Shown: piece by piece, positions 25,842-35,349 of the stretch
How positions within the stretch are numbered: position 1 is the first letter of the stretch
Layout of the letters: each line of letters starts with the position of its first letter
The notes under the pieces: model-generated
What the model was told of the DNA's origin: nothing
Databases searched by the model: none
Seen by the model: the letters and a program-made list of their open reading frames with translations, nothing else
Position numbers and translations under genes: made by a program
Source: Desulforhopalus singaporensis
GTDB lineage: Bacteria > Desulfobacterota > Desulfobulbia > Desulfobulbales > Desulfocapsaceae
Assembly (NCBI RefSeq): GCF_900104445.1
Contig: NZ_FNJI01000002.1
Span: 124,001 to 188,000, forward strand
Direction of reading: 5' to 3'
Length of the DNA stretch: 64,000 nt

Positions 25842-25877
25842 GCAGACCCGTGACGCAAAGCAGACCCGTGATGCAAA
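25842..25877 (+). repeat. 18-bp tandem repeat upstream of tauL
   Basis: GCAGACCCGTGACGCAAA at 25842-25859 is repeated at 25860-25877 with one change (C to T). The pair ends 30 bp before the tauL ATG. A recent duplication is likely; no function is apparent. Confidence 0.7.
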
Positions 25878-25907
25878 CCATTCGTCCAACCAAACTAGGA
25901 GCTAAAA

Positions 25908-26489
25908 ATGAACATGAAATCACTGTTCACCAGGCTACTTGACAATTTTGAAAGTTACATCTGCCGGCTGCTGCTGATCACTTTTGTATCACTTCTGCTG
26001 GTTCAGATAATCTCGCGCGAAGTCTTCGACCACTCCTCATCCTGGATTGAAGAACTGTCGACCTATCTTTTTGTCTGGTTCGCCTATTTCGGCCCAAGCC
26101 ACGCCGCCAAAATGGCTGCTCACAACAGGGTTACCTTTCAATTCAAGCTGTTCCCGAAAATTGTCCAGACCGTGTGTGAATTCATCGCCGACATGATCTG
26201 GCTCTCTTTCAACTTATATTTTGTCTACCTCAGTTACGATTTTGTTTTCCACAAGATGAACGCTTTCTGGAAATCGCAAACCCTCGGCGTTCCGATGAAG
26301 TATTTCTACATAGTGCTCCCCGTTGCTTTTGTACTCATGTCGATTCGAGTTATCCAGGTAAATTACCTCAAACTTGTCAAGGGAATCGATATCAGGGATC
26401 CTGATTCCTCAGAGCTCGAGAGTCTTTTCGAGGACATGAAGGATTCACCGGAACCGGCAGCGGCTCCAAATACAAAAACTACTAACTGA
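25908..26489 (+). CDS. tauL: TRAP transporter small membrane subunit (DctQ family)
   Basis: 193 residues with four predicted transmembrane helices. Family marks include the SSWIEELSTYLFVWFAYFGPSHAA stretch (Glu and Trp typical of DctQ). The C-terminal ~30 residues are acidic and cytoplasmic. DctQ pairs with the DctM subunit in the inner membrane for sodium-driven uptake of the bound substrate. The ATG at 25908 has AGGAG upstream, and the large subunit follows after 14 bp. Substrate identity is inferred from the binding protein and context. Confidence 0.88.
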   Translation: MNMKSLFTRLLDNFESYICRLLLITFVSLLLVQIISREVFDHSSSWIEELSTYLFVWFAYFGPSHAAKMAAHNRVTFQFKLFPKIVQTVCEFIADMIWLSFNLYFVYLSYDFVFHKMNAFWKSQTLGVPMKYFYIVLPVAFVLMSIRVIQVNYLKLVKGIDIRDPDSSELESLFEDMKDSPEPAAAPNTKTTN

Positions 26490-26503
26490 TCCGGAGAAAG
26501 AAT

Positions 26504-27844
26504 ATGGAAACCACCGTAGTCCTGGTCTTATTCGGCGCCTTCCTCGGTCTCCTGATTTTTGGAGCCCCTATTACCGTATCGCTGGGTGTTTCAGCGATGG
26601 CCGCCTTTATGTACCTAGATGAAAACCCAATCAAACTCGTGCAAATCGCCTTTAGATCCGTCGGATCTTTTCCGCTGATGGCCCTGCCGTCTTTTATCCT
26701 CGCAGGAGCTCTAATGGAGGCGGCCGGCGTTTCCAAACGGCTCGTTAAAATTGCCGAATCATTTGCCGGCCCAATCACCGGGGGGCTTGGTGCTGCAACC
26801 GTTTTCGCCTGCATCTTTTTCGGCGCCATTTCCGGATCAGGGCCTGCCACCACCGCAGCCGTCGGCATGCTGATGATCCCCGCCATGGTCAATCGCAACT
26901 ATGACCGTGGTTACGCCTCCGCCATCACCGCATCCTCCGGGGGCCTTGGCGTAATCGTTCCCCCCTCAATTCCGATGGTTATCTTCGGAATCTCCGGGAT
27001 GGGGCTGCAGCCGCCGGCGGAAGCGATTGAAAAGTTCGGCCAATTCCAGTCCCTGTCTATTCCCAAACTGTTTATAGCCGGATTTTTGCCCGCCATGCTT
27101 ATTGCCACCGGGGTGCTGATTGCCAACTACTTCAGGAGCAAGAAAGCCGGCTATACCGGTATCTCCGAGAGCTGGTCTTTCAGGGAAATGATCGGCACCA
27201 TCAAGAGCGGCATCTGGTCGGTACTTGCCCCGCTCATCATCCTCGGCGGAATCTACAGCGGTTACTTCACCCCGACCGAATCGGCTATCGTAGCGATTTT
27301 CTATACAGTCTTTGTCGGGGTATTTCTGCACAAGGAACTCAAGCTCAAGGATTTCTTCCACTCCCTTGAGACCACTACCTGGATCACCGGCAGGGTTCTT
27401 CTGATACTCTTTACCGCGACCGTATTCGGCAGGCTGCTGGTGGAAAACGAGATCCCGGCAATCGTCGCCCAGGCGCTGCTCAATTTCACCAGCAACATGT
27501 ATCTGATCTGGGCGCTTATAATCGGTTTTCTGGTGTTTGTCGGCATGTTCATGGAAACCCTTGCCACCATCATGATCCTCACCCCGGTACTGCTCCCGGT
27601 TATGTATACCCTTGGAGTCGATCCGGTCCATTTCGGCGTTGTCATGGTCTCCACCCTGGCCATCGGTTTCCAGACGCCGCCTCTTGGCGAGAACCTCTTT
27701 GTCGCCTCCGGTATCGGCGGCTCCAGTATCGAGGAAATCTCAGTCAAGGCATTGCCGTTTTCACTGTTGTCGATAGTGGCCATTTTCCTTATAGCATTCT
27801 TCCCGCAGATCTCGCTGTTTATCCCTGGATTGCTCGGATATTGA
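26504..27844 (+). CDS. tauM: TRAP transporter large membrane subunit (DctM family)
   Basis: 446 residues, polytopic (about 12-13 helices). DctM marks: FGAPITVSLGVSAMAAF, LPSFILAGALMEAAGVSKRL, GAISGSGPATTAAVGMLMIPAM and SSGGLGVIVPPSIPMVIFG. The last two correspond to the re-entrant, sodium-binding regions of the elevator-type TRAP transporters. Forms the translocation unit with tauL. GGAGAAAG precedes the ATG. A strong terminator at 27882 closes the operon and with it the taurine island. Confidence 0.92.
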   Translation: METTVVLVLFGAFLGLLIFGAPITVSLGVSAMAAFMYLDENPIKLVQIAFRSVGSFPLMALPSFILAGALMEAAGVSKRLVKIAESFAGPITGGLGAATVFACIFFGAISGSGPATTAAVGMLMIPAMVNRNYDRGYASAITASSGGLGVIVPPSIPMVIFGISGMGLQPPAEAIEKFGQFQSLSIPKLFIAGFLPAMLIATGVLIANYFRSKKAGYTGISESWSFREMIGTIKSGIWSVLAPLIILGGIYSGYFTPTESAIVAIFYTVFVGVFLHKELKLKDFFHSLETTTWITGRVLLILFTATVFGRLLVENEIPAIVAQALLNFTSNMYLIWALIIGFLVFVGMFMETLATIMILTPVLLPVMYTLGVDPVHFGVVMVSTLAIGFQTPPLGENLFVASGIGGSSIEEISVKALPFSLLSIVAIFLIAFFPQISLFIPGLLGY

Positions 27845-27881
27845 CCGGAGATATCCCCTCCACTTCGATGGCCGTTAGTTG

Positions 27882-27912
27882 AAATGCCGGGACCAACCGG
27901 TCCCGGCATTTT
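27882..27912 (+). terminator. Intrinsic terminator of the TRAP operon
   Basis: A perfect 13-bp stem (27882-27894 with 27899-27911), AACC loop and T-run, 38 bp after the tauM stop. Confidence 0.85.
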
Positions 27913-28106
27913 ACCTTGATCCCTGTAAGTTCCCCCACCCGGCAACCATGTTGCCGATCATATCGCTTTTGCCATAACCTCAAATAATTGTTGCGTCCTT
28001 TTCTGCAAATTCGTACCATTTTACCTGTTGCCGAATAAAAACGGCAGTTGCCGCCTCTTTTCACCGCAGGCAGCTGACCGATCAACCCAATAGGACAGGA
28101 AGCTGT

Positions 28107-29237
28107 ATGAACAAAAAGGTAGGCGTTGTCATAGGAGGCTCCGGCCTTATCGGCGGAACCATCGTCAATTATTATAAAACAGTCCACGCAGATACCATCG
28201 ATATCCGGGCGCCAAGCAGCAAGAAACTTTCTCTTCGTGAGGAAGATGATATTCGCCGCTACATGATCGAGGTGAACCCGCACTTTATCATCAACGCCGC
28301 CATGGCCAATCTCGGCTCCGACGGCCAGCTCGCCTATGAGGTCAATTACCGGGGCCCCGTCAACCTTGCTCGCGCCGCCGCCGGTCTCGGGGTGCCGCTG
28401 ATCCACATGACTTCTGCAGCCACCCTTCCACCAGGAAAAAATCTCACCGAACAGGACACCCTCTCGCTCAGACCGAACCTGAGTAACTACGCCAAGTCAA
28501 AATTGATGGCGGAGAAAAGCCTCCACCTCATGGCCCGGACCGGCAGTCTTGACTATTCCTGCGTCAGACTGGCGATAGTTTATGGTGCTCATGACCATAA
28601 AATCCAGGGATTTCACCGATTGCTGTTCTCCGTTGCCGACGAATCCATGCCGGTACTGTTCACCAAAAAAAACACCCTGCATTCGTATACTAATGCAAAA
28701 AAACTGCCCTACCTCGTCCACCACATGCTGGAGCACCGCGAGGAATTCAGCGGCCAGACCTTCAACTTTGTCGACCGCCAGCCGGTGGATCTTTCGGCGC
28801 TGATTCTTGAAATAAAATCGTTTCTCAACCTCAATCTGCCCAAGAAGATCTACGTCCCTTTCTGGTTCGCCACCTCAGGCAAAAAGACGCTTGAAATCAT
28901 GCTGCGCCTTTTCCGCAGGGTGGGACTGAAAGCAAACCTTCCCCCTGAACTCATCTTTCTCGACAGTTTTTACAAATCCCAGACCCTGTCGATCACCAAG
29001 CTCGAGAAATCTTCTTTTGTTGACCCTTACCCCTGGGAAACGATCCATACCATGCTTCCGGAGCTTATCTACTACTATCTTTCGCGCTGGACCAGGGAAA
29101 ACCTTATCACCACCTACAAGGACAAGCTCGACCATGAAAAATCGGTGGAAGACATCTTCGACCAGGACCCGCAGCGTCTTCTTGACCTGGTTCACGCCCA
29201 GGGGCTGAACGCCTATTCTGATCTTAGTGAAAACTAG
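28107..29237 (+). CDS. NAD-dependent epimerase/dehydratase (extended SDR) family protein
   Basis: 376 residues. The N-terminal nucleotide motif (GVVIGGSGLIGGTIVNYY) and the catalytic YxxxK (NYAKSKLMAEK), preceded by a Ser/Thr-rich strand (IHMTSAATLPPG), identify an extended SDR close to the RmlD/UDP-sugar epimerase group. The C-terminal ~110 residues are longer than usual, basic and aromatic, and contain FWFATSGKKTLEIMLRLFRRVG, possibly a membrane-associated helix. The nucleotide sugar or lipid substrate cannot be told. The ATG at 28107 has AGGA upstream. Neighbours give no pathway hint. A weak hairpin follows the stop (GTCCCTGT/ACAGGGAC, near 29237-29263). Confidence 0.82.
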   Translation: MNKKVGVVIGGSGLIGGTIVNYYKTVHADTIDIRAPSSKKLSLREEDDIRRYMIEVNPHFIINAAMANLGSDGQLAYEVNYRGPVNLARAAAGLGVPLIHMTSAATLPPGKNLTEQDTLSLRPNLSNYAKSKLMAEKSLHLMARTGSLDYSCVRLAIVYGAHDHKIQGFHRLLFSVADESMPVLFTKKNTLHSYTNAKKLPYLVHHMLEHREEFSGQTFNFVDRQPVDLSALILEIKSFLNLNLPKKIYVPFWFATSGKKTLEIMLRLFRRVGLKANLPPELIFLDSFYKSQTLSITKLEKSSFVDPYPWETIHTMLPELIYYYLSRWTRENLITTYKDKLDHEKSVEDIFDQDPQRLLDLVHAQGLNAYSDLSEN

Positions 29238-29352
29238 TCCCTGTCCTTTGCTGAAATACAGGGACCTGGTCCTATCCGACGACATCCGGTTTGCAGGTAA
29301 TGCTCCAGCCTTTTCTAGCGGAATCTGCCCCTGGTGCCGGGTATAAACAAGC

Positions 29353-29673
29353 TTATATGGGAGGAGCGATCGTCACCAGAATTCTCATCCTGGTGGATGC
29401 CAGCACCCCGTGGGGCTCCCTGATCTGGGAAATAAGAATATCGCCTCTGGTTGCCGGTATCCTGCTGTCACCGTGGCCGAGGAAAAACCCCTCCCCCTCA
29501 AGAACCTGGATTGTCAACTCCCCGTCAAGGTCATGGGAGTGCACCGGGAAAGTCACGCCTTCGTCGAGGTTGAAATTGATAATTTTGAAATTGGGCGAAT
29601 CCTCGACCAGAAAATAGCGCTTCATCTGTTTCGGGGTAAACTCCCTGGTGTCGTCAAGCTGTATTACTTTCAT
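29353..29673 (-). CDS. Single-domain cupin protein
   Basis: 106 residues. The metal-binding cupin motifs appear as FPVHSHDLDGELTIQVLEGEG (two His plus a Glu) and RGDILISQIREPHGVLA (third His), so a mononuclear metal site is likely. Function unknown; many such proteins bind small ligands or act as dioxygenases or isomerases. The start ATG at 29673 has AAAGGAG upstream; longer in-frame extensions lack this. It is divergent from the ABC operon across a 371-bp control region and unrelated in sequence to the cupin at 17981. Confidence 0.8.
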   Translation of the reverse strand: MKVIQLDDTREFTPKQMKRYFLVEDSPNFKIINFNLDEGVTFPVHSHDLDGELTIQVLEGEGFFLGHGDSRIPATRGDILISQIREPHGVLASTRMRILVTIAPPI

Positions 29674-30044
29674 ATCGATCTCCTTTATTCTATGGACTAG
29701 CTCACTCGTTAAGCTGGCTGTTGCCTTTTGAAAAGCAACTCCCGTGCCATACCTTTTCTCGCGTATCTTCAGGGTGTTAGCCAAAGTGTTATTAAATATA
29801 CAACACCTGTACGTTGTAATTTAAACATCATTGTTATCACATGCACAACAACTGCACCTCAATTTCGCTAAAGGGCGCCGCTAGCCGCCACTTGTAGTGA
29901 TAACATTACATTTTAATTACATTTCCCTTCCTTGTCCTCTACCCTCTTGATTTGCAGGAACTTCTTTTTATTATGAGAGTAAATCCGTTACCTGCAGGAT
30001 AGTACTTCACATAGAACCTAACCATCGCCCATGGAGTCTCGACA
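29674..30044. promoter_or_regulatory. Divergent control region, cupin / ABC operon
   Basis: The 371-bp gap holds a plausible plus-strand promoter, TTGATT (29947-29952), 16-bp spacer, TATTAT (29969-29974). An inverted pair GTTATCAC (29833-29840) and GTGATAAC (29897-29904) lies 56 bp apart and could be an operator pair. The second copy is inside a near-palindrome TGTAGTGATAACATTACA. No gene is evident. Confidence 0.4.
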
Positions 30045-30977
30045 ATGATTCAAGCTAGCAACATCATCCGCAAATATGGCGACTTTGCAGCCGTTAACGA
30101 CATATCCTTTACGGTTAAAAAAGGGGAGATTGTCGGCCTTCTCGGCCACAACGGCGCCGGGAAGACCACCATTATGAAAATGTTGACCGGCTATCTCGAA
30201 CCGACCGGCGGCACCATCAAAATCGATGGGCTTTCAATTTCTGAAAACAGAAGTCTTGTCCAGAAAAAAATCGGCTATCTGCCGGAGAACTGTCCCGTCT
30301 ATCCGGAGATGACCATCCTAGGCTATCTCGATTTTGCTGCTTCACTGCGAGGAATAAAGAAAGCAGACAGGGAGCCCCTTATCATCGAGGCAGTCAGGCG
30401 GACCGCCTTGAAGGAGAAAGCAACCGCCCCCATAGCAACCCTGTCAAGAGGGTACCGCCAAAGAACCGGGGTTGCCCAGGCTATTCTCCATAAACCGGAA
30501 ATTCTCATCCTGGACGAACCGACCAACGGTCTTGACCCTACACAGATCCAGCAGATGAGGAGTCTCATAACCGAGCTGGCGAAAAACTCAACGGTAATAA
30601 TTTCAACGCACATTCTCCAGGAAGTTCAAGCCATATGCGACCGGGTAATAATCGTGAAAAACGGCAAGATAGCACTCGATTCGCCTTTTGGTGAGCTGAA
30701 CAAAAGCAGCCGGCTGTTGATCAGGGTAGGGGCTCACCAGGACGATGTTGAACCCTTGGTTACAACCATAACCGGCGTCAAATCGGTGGCTGTTCATAAA
30801 AACGACAGCGTTTCCGGTCCAGGGGCAACTTTCGCCCTCACTCTTGAGAGCAATGGTGACAGGGACGCCACAACAGCTGAACTTGCCAGAACTGTCAACG
30901 ACCAGGGGTGGGACCTCTACTCCATGCATTTTGAAGCCAGGAATCTGGAAACCGTTTTTGCGGAAATAAGCGAATAA
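30045..30977 (+). CDS. ABC transporter ATP-binding protein (GldA-like)
   Basis: 310 residues with Walker A (GLLGHNGAGKTTIMKML), Q-loop (YLPENCPVYPEMT), signature (LSRGYRQRTGVAQ, with R in place of the usual G after LS), Walker B (EILILDEPTNGLDP) and the switch His (ISTHIL). The C-terminal ~90 residues are the extension found in ABC-2 exporters. The closest relatives I know are GldA-type ATPases. It is the first gene of a three-gene unit with the GldFG-like fusion (15 bp downstream) and a DUF4340 protein. GGAG precedes the ATG. In non-gliding bacteria such systems have no firm function; an envelope role is likely. Confidence 0.9.
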   Translation: MIQASNIIRKYGDFAAVNDISFTVKKGEIVGLLGHNGAGKTTIMKMLTGYLEPTGGTIKIDGLSISENRSLVQKKIGYLPENCPVYPEMTILGYLDFAASLRGIKKADREPLIIEAVRRTALKEKATAPIATLSRGYRQRTGVAQAILHKPEILILDEPTNGLDPTQIQQMRSLITELAKNSTVIISTHILQEVQAICDRVIIVKNGKIALDSPFGELNKSSRLLIRVGAHQDDVEPLVTTITGVKSVAVHKNDSVSGPGATFALTLESNGDRDATTAELARTVNDQGWDLYSMHFEARNLETVFAEISE

Positions 30978-30992
30978 GGGGGGAAACATCAG

Positions 30993-33908
30993 ATGAACAT
31001 ATTGAAACGGACCGTCGCCAAAGAGTTCGGAACCTTTTTCTGCTCTCCGGTGGCGTTTATCTTTCTCGGCTCCTTTCTGGCGATCAACCTGTTTATTTTC
31101 TTCTGGGTTGAAACATTTTTCGCTCGCAACATTGATGAGATACGCCCGCTTTTTGAATGGATGCCCATCCTTCTCATCTTTCTTTGCGCAGCCACAACCA
31201 TGCGCATGTGGTCCGAAGAGCACCGTTCAGGCACCCTGGAGTTCCTTTTAACCTCCCCGGCAACCCCCTTCACTCTCGTCGCCGGCAAATTTTTCGCGTG
31301 TCTTAGCCTTCTCACGATTGCGCTTGTTCTCACCCTGCCCCTGCCGATCACCGTAAGTTTTCTCGGCCAGATGGATTGGGGACCGGTGTTGGGAGGTTAC
31401 CTCGCAACTCTTTTTCTCGCCGGGGCCTATATCGCCATCGGTCTTTTCGTAAGTATACATTCAGAAAACCAGATCATCAGCCTCATTACCACCGTCGTAA
31501 TCTGCTGGCTGTTTTACCTGATCGGCTCGGACGCGCTGATCGGATTTTTCGGAAACAGGAGTTCCGAGATACTGCAGCTGCTGGGCAGCGGATCGCGATT
31601 TGAATCGATTACCCGCGGGGTTGTCGATTTTCGCGACCTCTACTATTACCTCAGTATCACCGCGGTATTTCTCTGTCTCAACCTCTACGGGCTTGAGAAA
31701 ATTCGCTGGGCGTCCAATCCCACCAGTTCCATCCACCGACGCCTGCGCCTCTGCTGTGCGCTGATTATCGCCAACCTCATCGTCGCCAACTTCTGGCTGG
31801 CACCGATCACCAATTTCCGCAGTGATATAACCTCGAGAAAAATCTATTCCCTTTCCGACGGAACCCGCAGCTACCTGCAGCAGCTCAAGGAACCCCTGCT
31901 TATCCGCGGATATTTTTCTCCGCAGACCCATCCGCTGCTGGCGCCGCTGGTTCCCAGACTTCGTGACCTGTTAAAGGAATACGCCATAGCCGGAAAAGGC
32001 AAGGTTCGCGTAGAGTTCGTCAACCCTATCGAGAATCCTGAGATGGAAAGAGAAGCCGGCCAGAAATACGGCATACGCCCCGTCCCGTTCCAGACTTCGA
32101 GCAAATACCAGGCTTCGGTGACCAACTCATACTTCGATATCCTCATTACGTATGGCGACCAGTTTGAAACACTTGGATTTCGGGACCTGATCGAGATTAA
32201 AGCCAAGGATGAACAGGATTTTGACGTAGATCTGCGCAACCCGGAATATGACATCACCAAGTCCATCAAAAAAGTGCTCTACAGCTACCAGGGCGGCGGC
32301 GACATCTTCACCACCCTGTCCCAGCCGGTCAAGTTTATCGGCTATTTTTCCGCGGATAAGCGGCTGCCAAAGGAACTGGCTGCGTTTAAAAAGGAAATCA
32401 TGGTCCTGGTCGACGACCTTGCAAAGAAGAGCGACGGCAAACTTGACGCCACGATCATGGACCCGGAGGAAAATGGCGGCGAACTGGCGGATAAGCTCGA
32501 ATCACAATACGGGTTCAGGCCGATGAGCGCGAGCCTGTTCGACCAGAATACCTTCTGGTTTTACATGACTCTTACCAGCAACGACCAGGTAGTTGAGATA
32601 CCGCTCCCGGAATCTTTTGACAAAGAAAGCCTCCAAAGATCGTTCATGAGCGGTCTCAAACGTTTTGACCGTGGGTTCACCAAGACCATTGCCTTCAACA
32701 CGCCTCCATCGCCGCCACCGATGCCGCAATACGCAATGAGGCAACCATCCGGTCCGCAGTTCAACGCCCTGCGCGAAATACTCTCCCGGGAACATATCAT
32801 TACCGAGGAAGACCTGAAAAGCGGCCAGGTGGCCCCCGAAGCAGACCTGCTGCTGGTGGTCGCGCCCGAGAACCTTGATGAAAAACAGCTCTTTGGTATC
32901 GATCAGTTCCTGATGCAGGGTGGCACGGTGATCATCGCGACCTCATCGTTCAATGCGTCATTTACCAACAAGATTACGCTGGCAGAGCAGTCGTCGGGTC
33001 TGGACAAATGGCTCGCCCACAACGGGGTAACCATCGGCAAGACGATGGTTCTCGACCCAAAAAACAGCACCTTTCCCGTTCCCGTAGAAAGAGATGTCGG
33101 GGGATTTACCGTCAGAGAGACCCATATGGTAAACTATCCGTACTTTGTCGATATCCGCCCTGACCAGATGAACGACAACAGCCCCATAGTTACCGGTCTG
33201 AATCAGGTGACGATGAACTGGCCATCACCGATTACAGTCGACGAAAAGAAAAACCGGAACCGTAAGGTCACCCCGCTGCTCAACAGCTCGGACAGGAGCT
33301 GGCTCTCAGGTTCAAACGAGGTCCAGCCCGATTTCAAACGGTACGACGAGCTCGGGTTTCCGGTCGAAGGCCAACAGGCCAGCCATCTTCTGGGTGTCGC
33401 CATAGAAGGGAGTTTTACCTCCTATTTTGCCGGTAAGCCGTCCCCCTTGAATACGGCGACGGCTGGTGGGGATGATGGTCCGCCACCAAAAGATGGTGAC
33501 AGCAACAACGTTCAATCCCCCGAAAAGGAACTGATCGTCCGGCAGGTCGACAAGTCTCCCGGTTCGTCCAGAATAGTAATCTATGGCTCAAACTGCTTTT
33601 TAAACGACACCACTCTGGGCATCAACTCAAGTGCCATGCAGACAGGATATCTGGAGCCGATGCAGCTCATTGCCAATACCATCGACTGGGCTCTGGAAGA
33701 CCAGGGTCTTCTCGACATTCGCGGCAGAAGCCATTTCGCCCGTCCGCTTGTTCCCATGACCCGCGATATGCAGCTGTTCTGGGAATACCTCAACTACGCC
33801 CTGGCGATCCTGGGCCTGGTACTGGTGTGGATTGTAAAGACCGTTGTAAAGAAAAAGAGCGGTGCAAGACAACTTGAACTCCTGCAACAACTCGAGGGGA
33901 GGATGTGA
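30993..33908 (+). CDS. ABC-2 permease fused to a GldG-like extracytoplasmic domain
   Basis: 971 residues. The N-terminal ~240 residues are an ABC-2 permease with six helices (SPVAFIFLGSFLAINLFIFF, FEWMPILLIFLCAATTMRMWSEEHRSGTLEFLLTSPA, the latter the GldF signature). A seventh helix (LRLCCALIIANLIVANFWLAP) leads into a large GldG-type periplasmic domain, about residues 285-930, and a last anchor helix near 935-955 (LNYALAILGLVLVWIVKTVV) precedes a basic tail. GldF and GldG are separate proteins in Bacteroidetes; the fused form is common elsewhere. A Pro-rich linker (PPSPPPMPQ) splits the GldG part. The next gene starts just after the stop. Confidence 0.88.
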   Translation: MNILKRTVAKEFGTFFCSPVAFIFLGSFLAINLFIFFWVETFFARNIDEIRPLFEWMPILLIFLCAATTMRMWSEEHRSGTLEFLLTSPATPFTLVAGKFFACLSLLTIALVLTLPLPITVSFLGQMDWGPVLGGYLATLFLAGAYIAIGLFVSIHSENQIISLITTVVICWLFYLIGSDALIGFFGNRSSEILQLLGSGSRFESITRGVVDFRDLYYYLSITAVFLCLNLYGLEKIRWASNPTSSIHRRLRLCCALIIANLIVANFWLAPITNFRSDITSRKIYSLSDGTRSYLQQLKEPLLIRGYFSPQTHPLLAPLVPRLRDLLKEYAIAGKGKVRVEFVNPIENPEMEREAGQKYGIRPVPFQTSSKYQASVTNSYFDILITYGDQFETLGFRDLIEIKAKDEQDFDVDLRNPEYDITKSIKKVLYSYQGGGDIFTTLSQPVKFIGYFSADKRLPKELAAFKKEIMVLVDDLAKKSDGKLDATIMDPEENGGELADKLESQYGFRPMSASLFDQNTFWFYMTLTSNDQVVEIPLPESFDKESLQRSFMSGLKRFDRGFTKTIAFNTPPSPPPMPQYAMRQPSGPQFNALREILSREHIITEEDLKSGQVAPEADLLLVVAPENLDEKQLFGIDQFLMQGGTVIIATSSFNASFTNKITLAEQSSGLDKWLAHNGVTIGKTMVLDPKNSTFPVPVERDVGGFTVRETHMVNYPYFVDIRPDQMNDNSPIVTGLNQVTMNWPSPITVDEKKNRNRKVTPLLNSSDRSWLSGSNEVQPDFKRYDELGFPVEGQQASHLLGVAIEGSFTSYFAGKPSPLNTATAGGDDGPPPKDGDSNNVQSPEKELIVRQVDKSPGSSRIVIYGSNCFLNDTTLGINSSAMQTGYLEPMQLIANTIDWALEDQGLLDIRGRSHFARPLVPMTRDMQLFWEYLNYALAILGLVLVWIVKTVVKKKSGARQLELLQQLEGRM

Positions 33909-33910
33909 CA

Positions 33911-34867
33911 ATGATCAAGAAAATAACATATGCAGCCGCGATCCTGCTGGTTATACAGGTTGGCCTGACCCTGTTTCTCAACACCAGGCCTACCGGACTT
34001 GAAGTGGGTCAACCCGATTCCTTTTTCTCCCGCTTCAGCCAGGGAGATGTTACTTCGCTCACAATAACCGATGATGACGGCAACAAACTCGCTCTTGCCA
34101 GAAAAAATTCGGACTGGTTTATCGATCGTGACTACCCAGTCCCGGTTGACAACACCATGGTAAACACCCTGCTGGAAAAACTCGCAAAAGCCAGGACGGG
34201 TCTAGCCGTGGCCACATCATCCGGTTCAGCCAGGCGGTTCGCCACTGCCGATGATGATTTCAATCGCCATGTCATTGTGAAAAAACAGCAAGATGTTGCC
34301 GCAGATTTCTATCTCGGTACCTCCGCGGGTCTTCGCCAGAGCCACGTGCGAAAATCCGGTGAAAAAGCTGTTTTCACCATTGCCATTAGCGATTTTGAGA
34401 TGTCAACGGCCGAGGACGACTGGATCGATAAAAATCTTGTTAAAATAGACGGACACCAGCTAACGGAAATCGGTGTCAGGAAAATAGTCCTGAAAAAGAC
34501 AGATGCCATATGGGAACAGACCGAGCCCGAAACAGCCGCTCTCGATCAGGACAAAGTCGGTGAGCTTGTGGATACCGTGACCGGATTCACCGTACGGCAT
34601 ATCTTCAATCCCGCCGAGGTCTCGTCGCTTTTTGCCGGTGCCACCGCCGAACATATTGCGATAACGCTCGACAACGGCAACAAGCTTACCTACTCGCTGG
34701 TAAAAAAAGATGATTCCTACGTCCTGAAAACATCAGACAGCGATCTCTATTTCGAAGTGCCGCCGTGGCAGGTGGAGCCGCTTGTTGAACTTGACCCGGA
34801 ACAACTCAAGGCAACGGCTAAAAGCAAAGATTCCGGCGCTGAACCGGTTGCTTCCAGCGGGACCTGA
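33911..34867 (+). CDS. DUF4340 domain protein
   Basis: 318 residues. One N-terminal membrane anchor (ITYAAAILLVIQVGLTLFL) is followed by a periplasmic beta-rich domain of the DUF4340 type, with repeated segments (DWFIDRDYPVPVDNTMVNTLLEKLAKAR and DAIWEQTEPETAALDQDKVGELVDTVTGF). DUF4340 proteins regularly follow GldA/GldFG-like genes and are presumed partners. I chose the ATG at 33911 (GGGGAGG 8 bp upstream) rather than a GTG at 33905. The spacing of 2 bp from the permease stop supports one operon. Confidence 0.85.
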   Translation: MIKKITYAAAILLVIQVGLTLFLNTRPTGLEVGQPDSFFSRFSQGDVTSLTITDDDGNKLALARKNSDWFIDRDYPVPVDNTMVNTLLEKLAKARTGLAVATSSGSARRFATADDDFNRHVIVKKQQDVAADFYLGTSAGLRQSHVRKSGEKAVFTIAISDFEMSTAEDDWIDKNLVKIDGHQLTEIGVRKIVLKKTDAIWEQTEPETAALDQDKVGELVDTVTGFTVRHIFNPAEVSSLFAGATAEHIAITLDNGNKLTYSLVKKDDSYVLKTSDSDLYFEVPPWQVEPLVELDPEQLKATAKSKDSGAEPVASSGT

Positions 34868-34883
34868 GATTCGGCGCCGCCCA

Positions 34884-34919
34884 GGGCGTTGTCTTTTTTC
34901 TTCACATCAGACAGCGCCC
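34884..34919 (+). terminator. Possible terminator after the Gld-like operon
   Basis: An 11-bp stem with one wobble (GGGCGTTGTCT at 34884-34894 with AGACAGCGCCC at 34909-34919). The T-run lies in the loop rather than after the stem, so termination efficiency is doubtful. Confidence 0.4.
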
Positions 34920-35007
34920 CGGGATTTTCCTTGAGCCTGCCGGCTACCCCCACCGGTGACTCCCGACCATGTGTTGATGAAAAAACGGACTTGACTTCCC
35001 CTTCGAG

Positions 35008-35349
35008 TTACAACGCAAGGTTATATTTTTCCCGCAGTTTCCGGTGGCGAAAAACCGATGCGGACGCGGCAGTGAAGAGGGCAACTCCGCCGACAATGAG
35101 CACCAGGCGGCCCCACGGCAGCCCCGCATCCTGTCGCCATTGCACCAGGATATAAAGAGTCCTCAGCCATTCCGCCGCCGCCAGATAGATGAGCACCTGA
35201 ATGGTCCTGACACTCCATTTCCTGGTCCAGAACAGCAGCAGCGGAGCCAACAACCAGCAGAGGGTAAGTAACTGGTTGCCCATCCTGGTAAAATGGGCGG
35301 CTATCAAAAGAAAACTGAAGAACACGGGCAGCAGCCTGAGAAAATTCAT
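35008..35349 (-). CDS. Small integral membrane protein, function unknown
   Basis: 113 residues with four hydrophobic segments (LRLLPVFFSFLLIAA, LLTLCWLLAPLLLFW, TIQVLIYLAAAEWLRTLYIL, LVLIVGGVALFTAASASVF) and a basic C-terminus. This size and layout recall the small DUF2069-type membrane proteins, which is only a guess. The ATG at 35349 has GGAGG at ideal distance. It is transcribed toward the Gld-like operon, with its own control in the gap to 35764. Confidence 0.72.
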   Translation of the reverse strand: MNFLRLLPVFFSFLLIAAHFTRMGNQLLTLCWLLAPLLLFWTRKWSVRTIQVLIYLAAAEWLRTLYILVQWRQDAGLPWGRLVLIVGGVALFTAASASVFRHRKLREKYNLAL

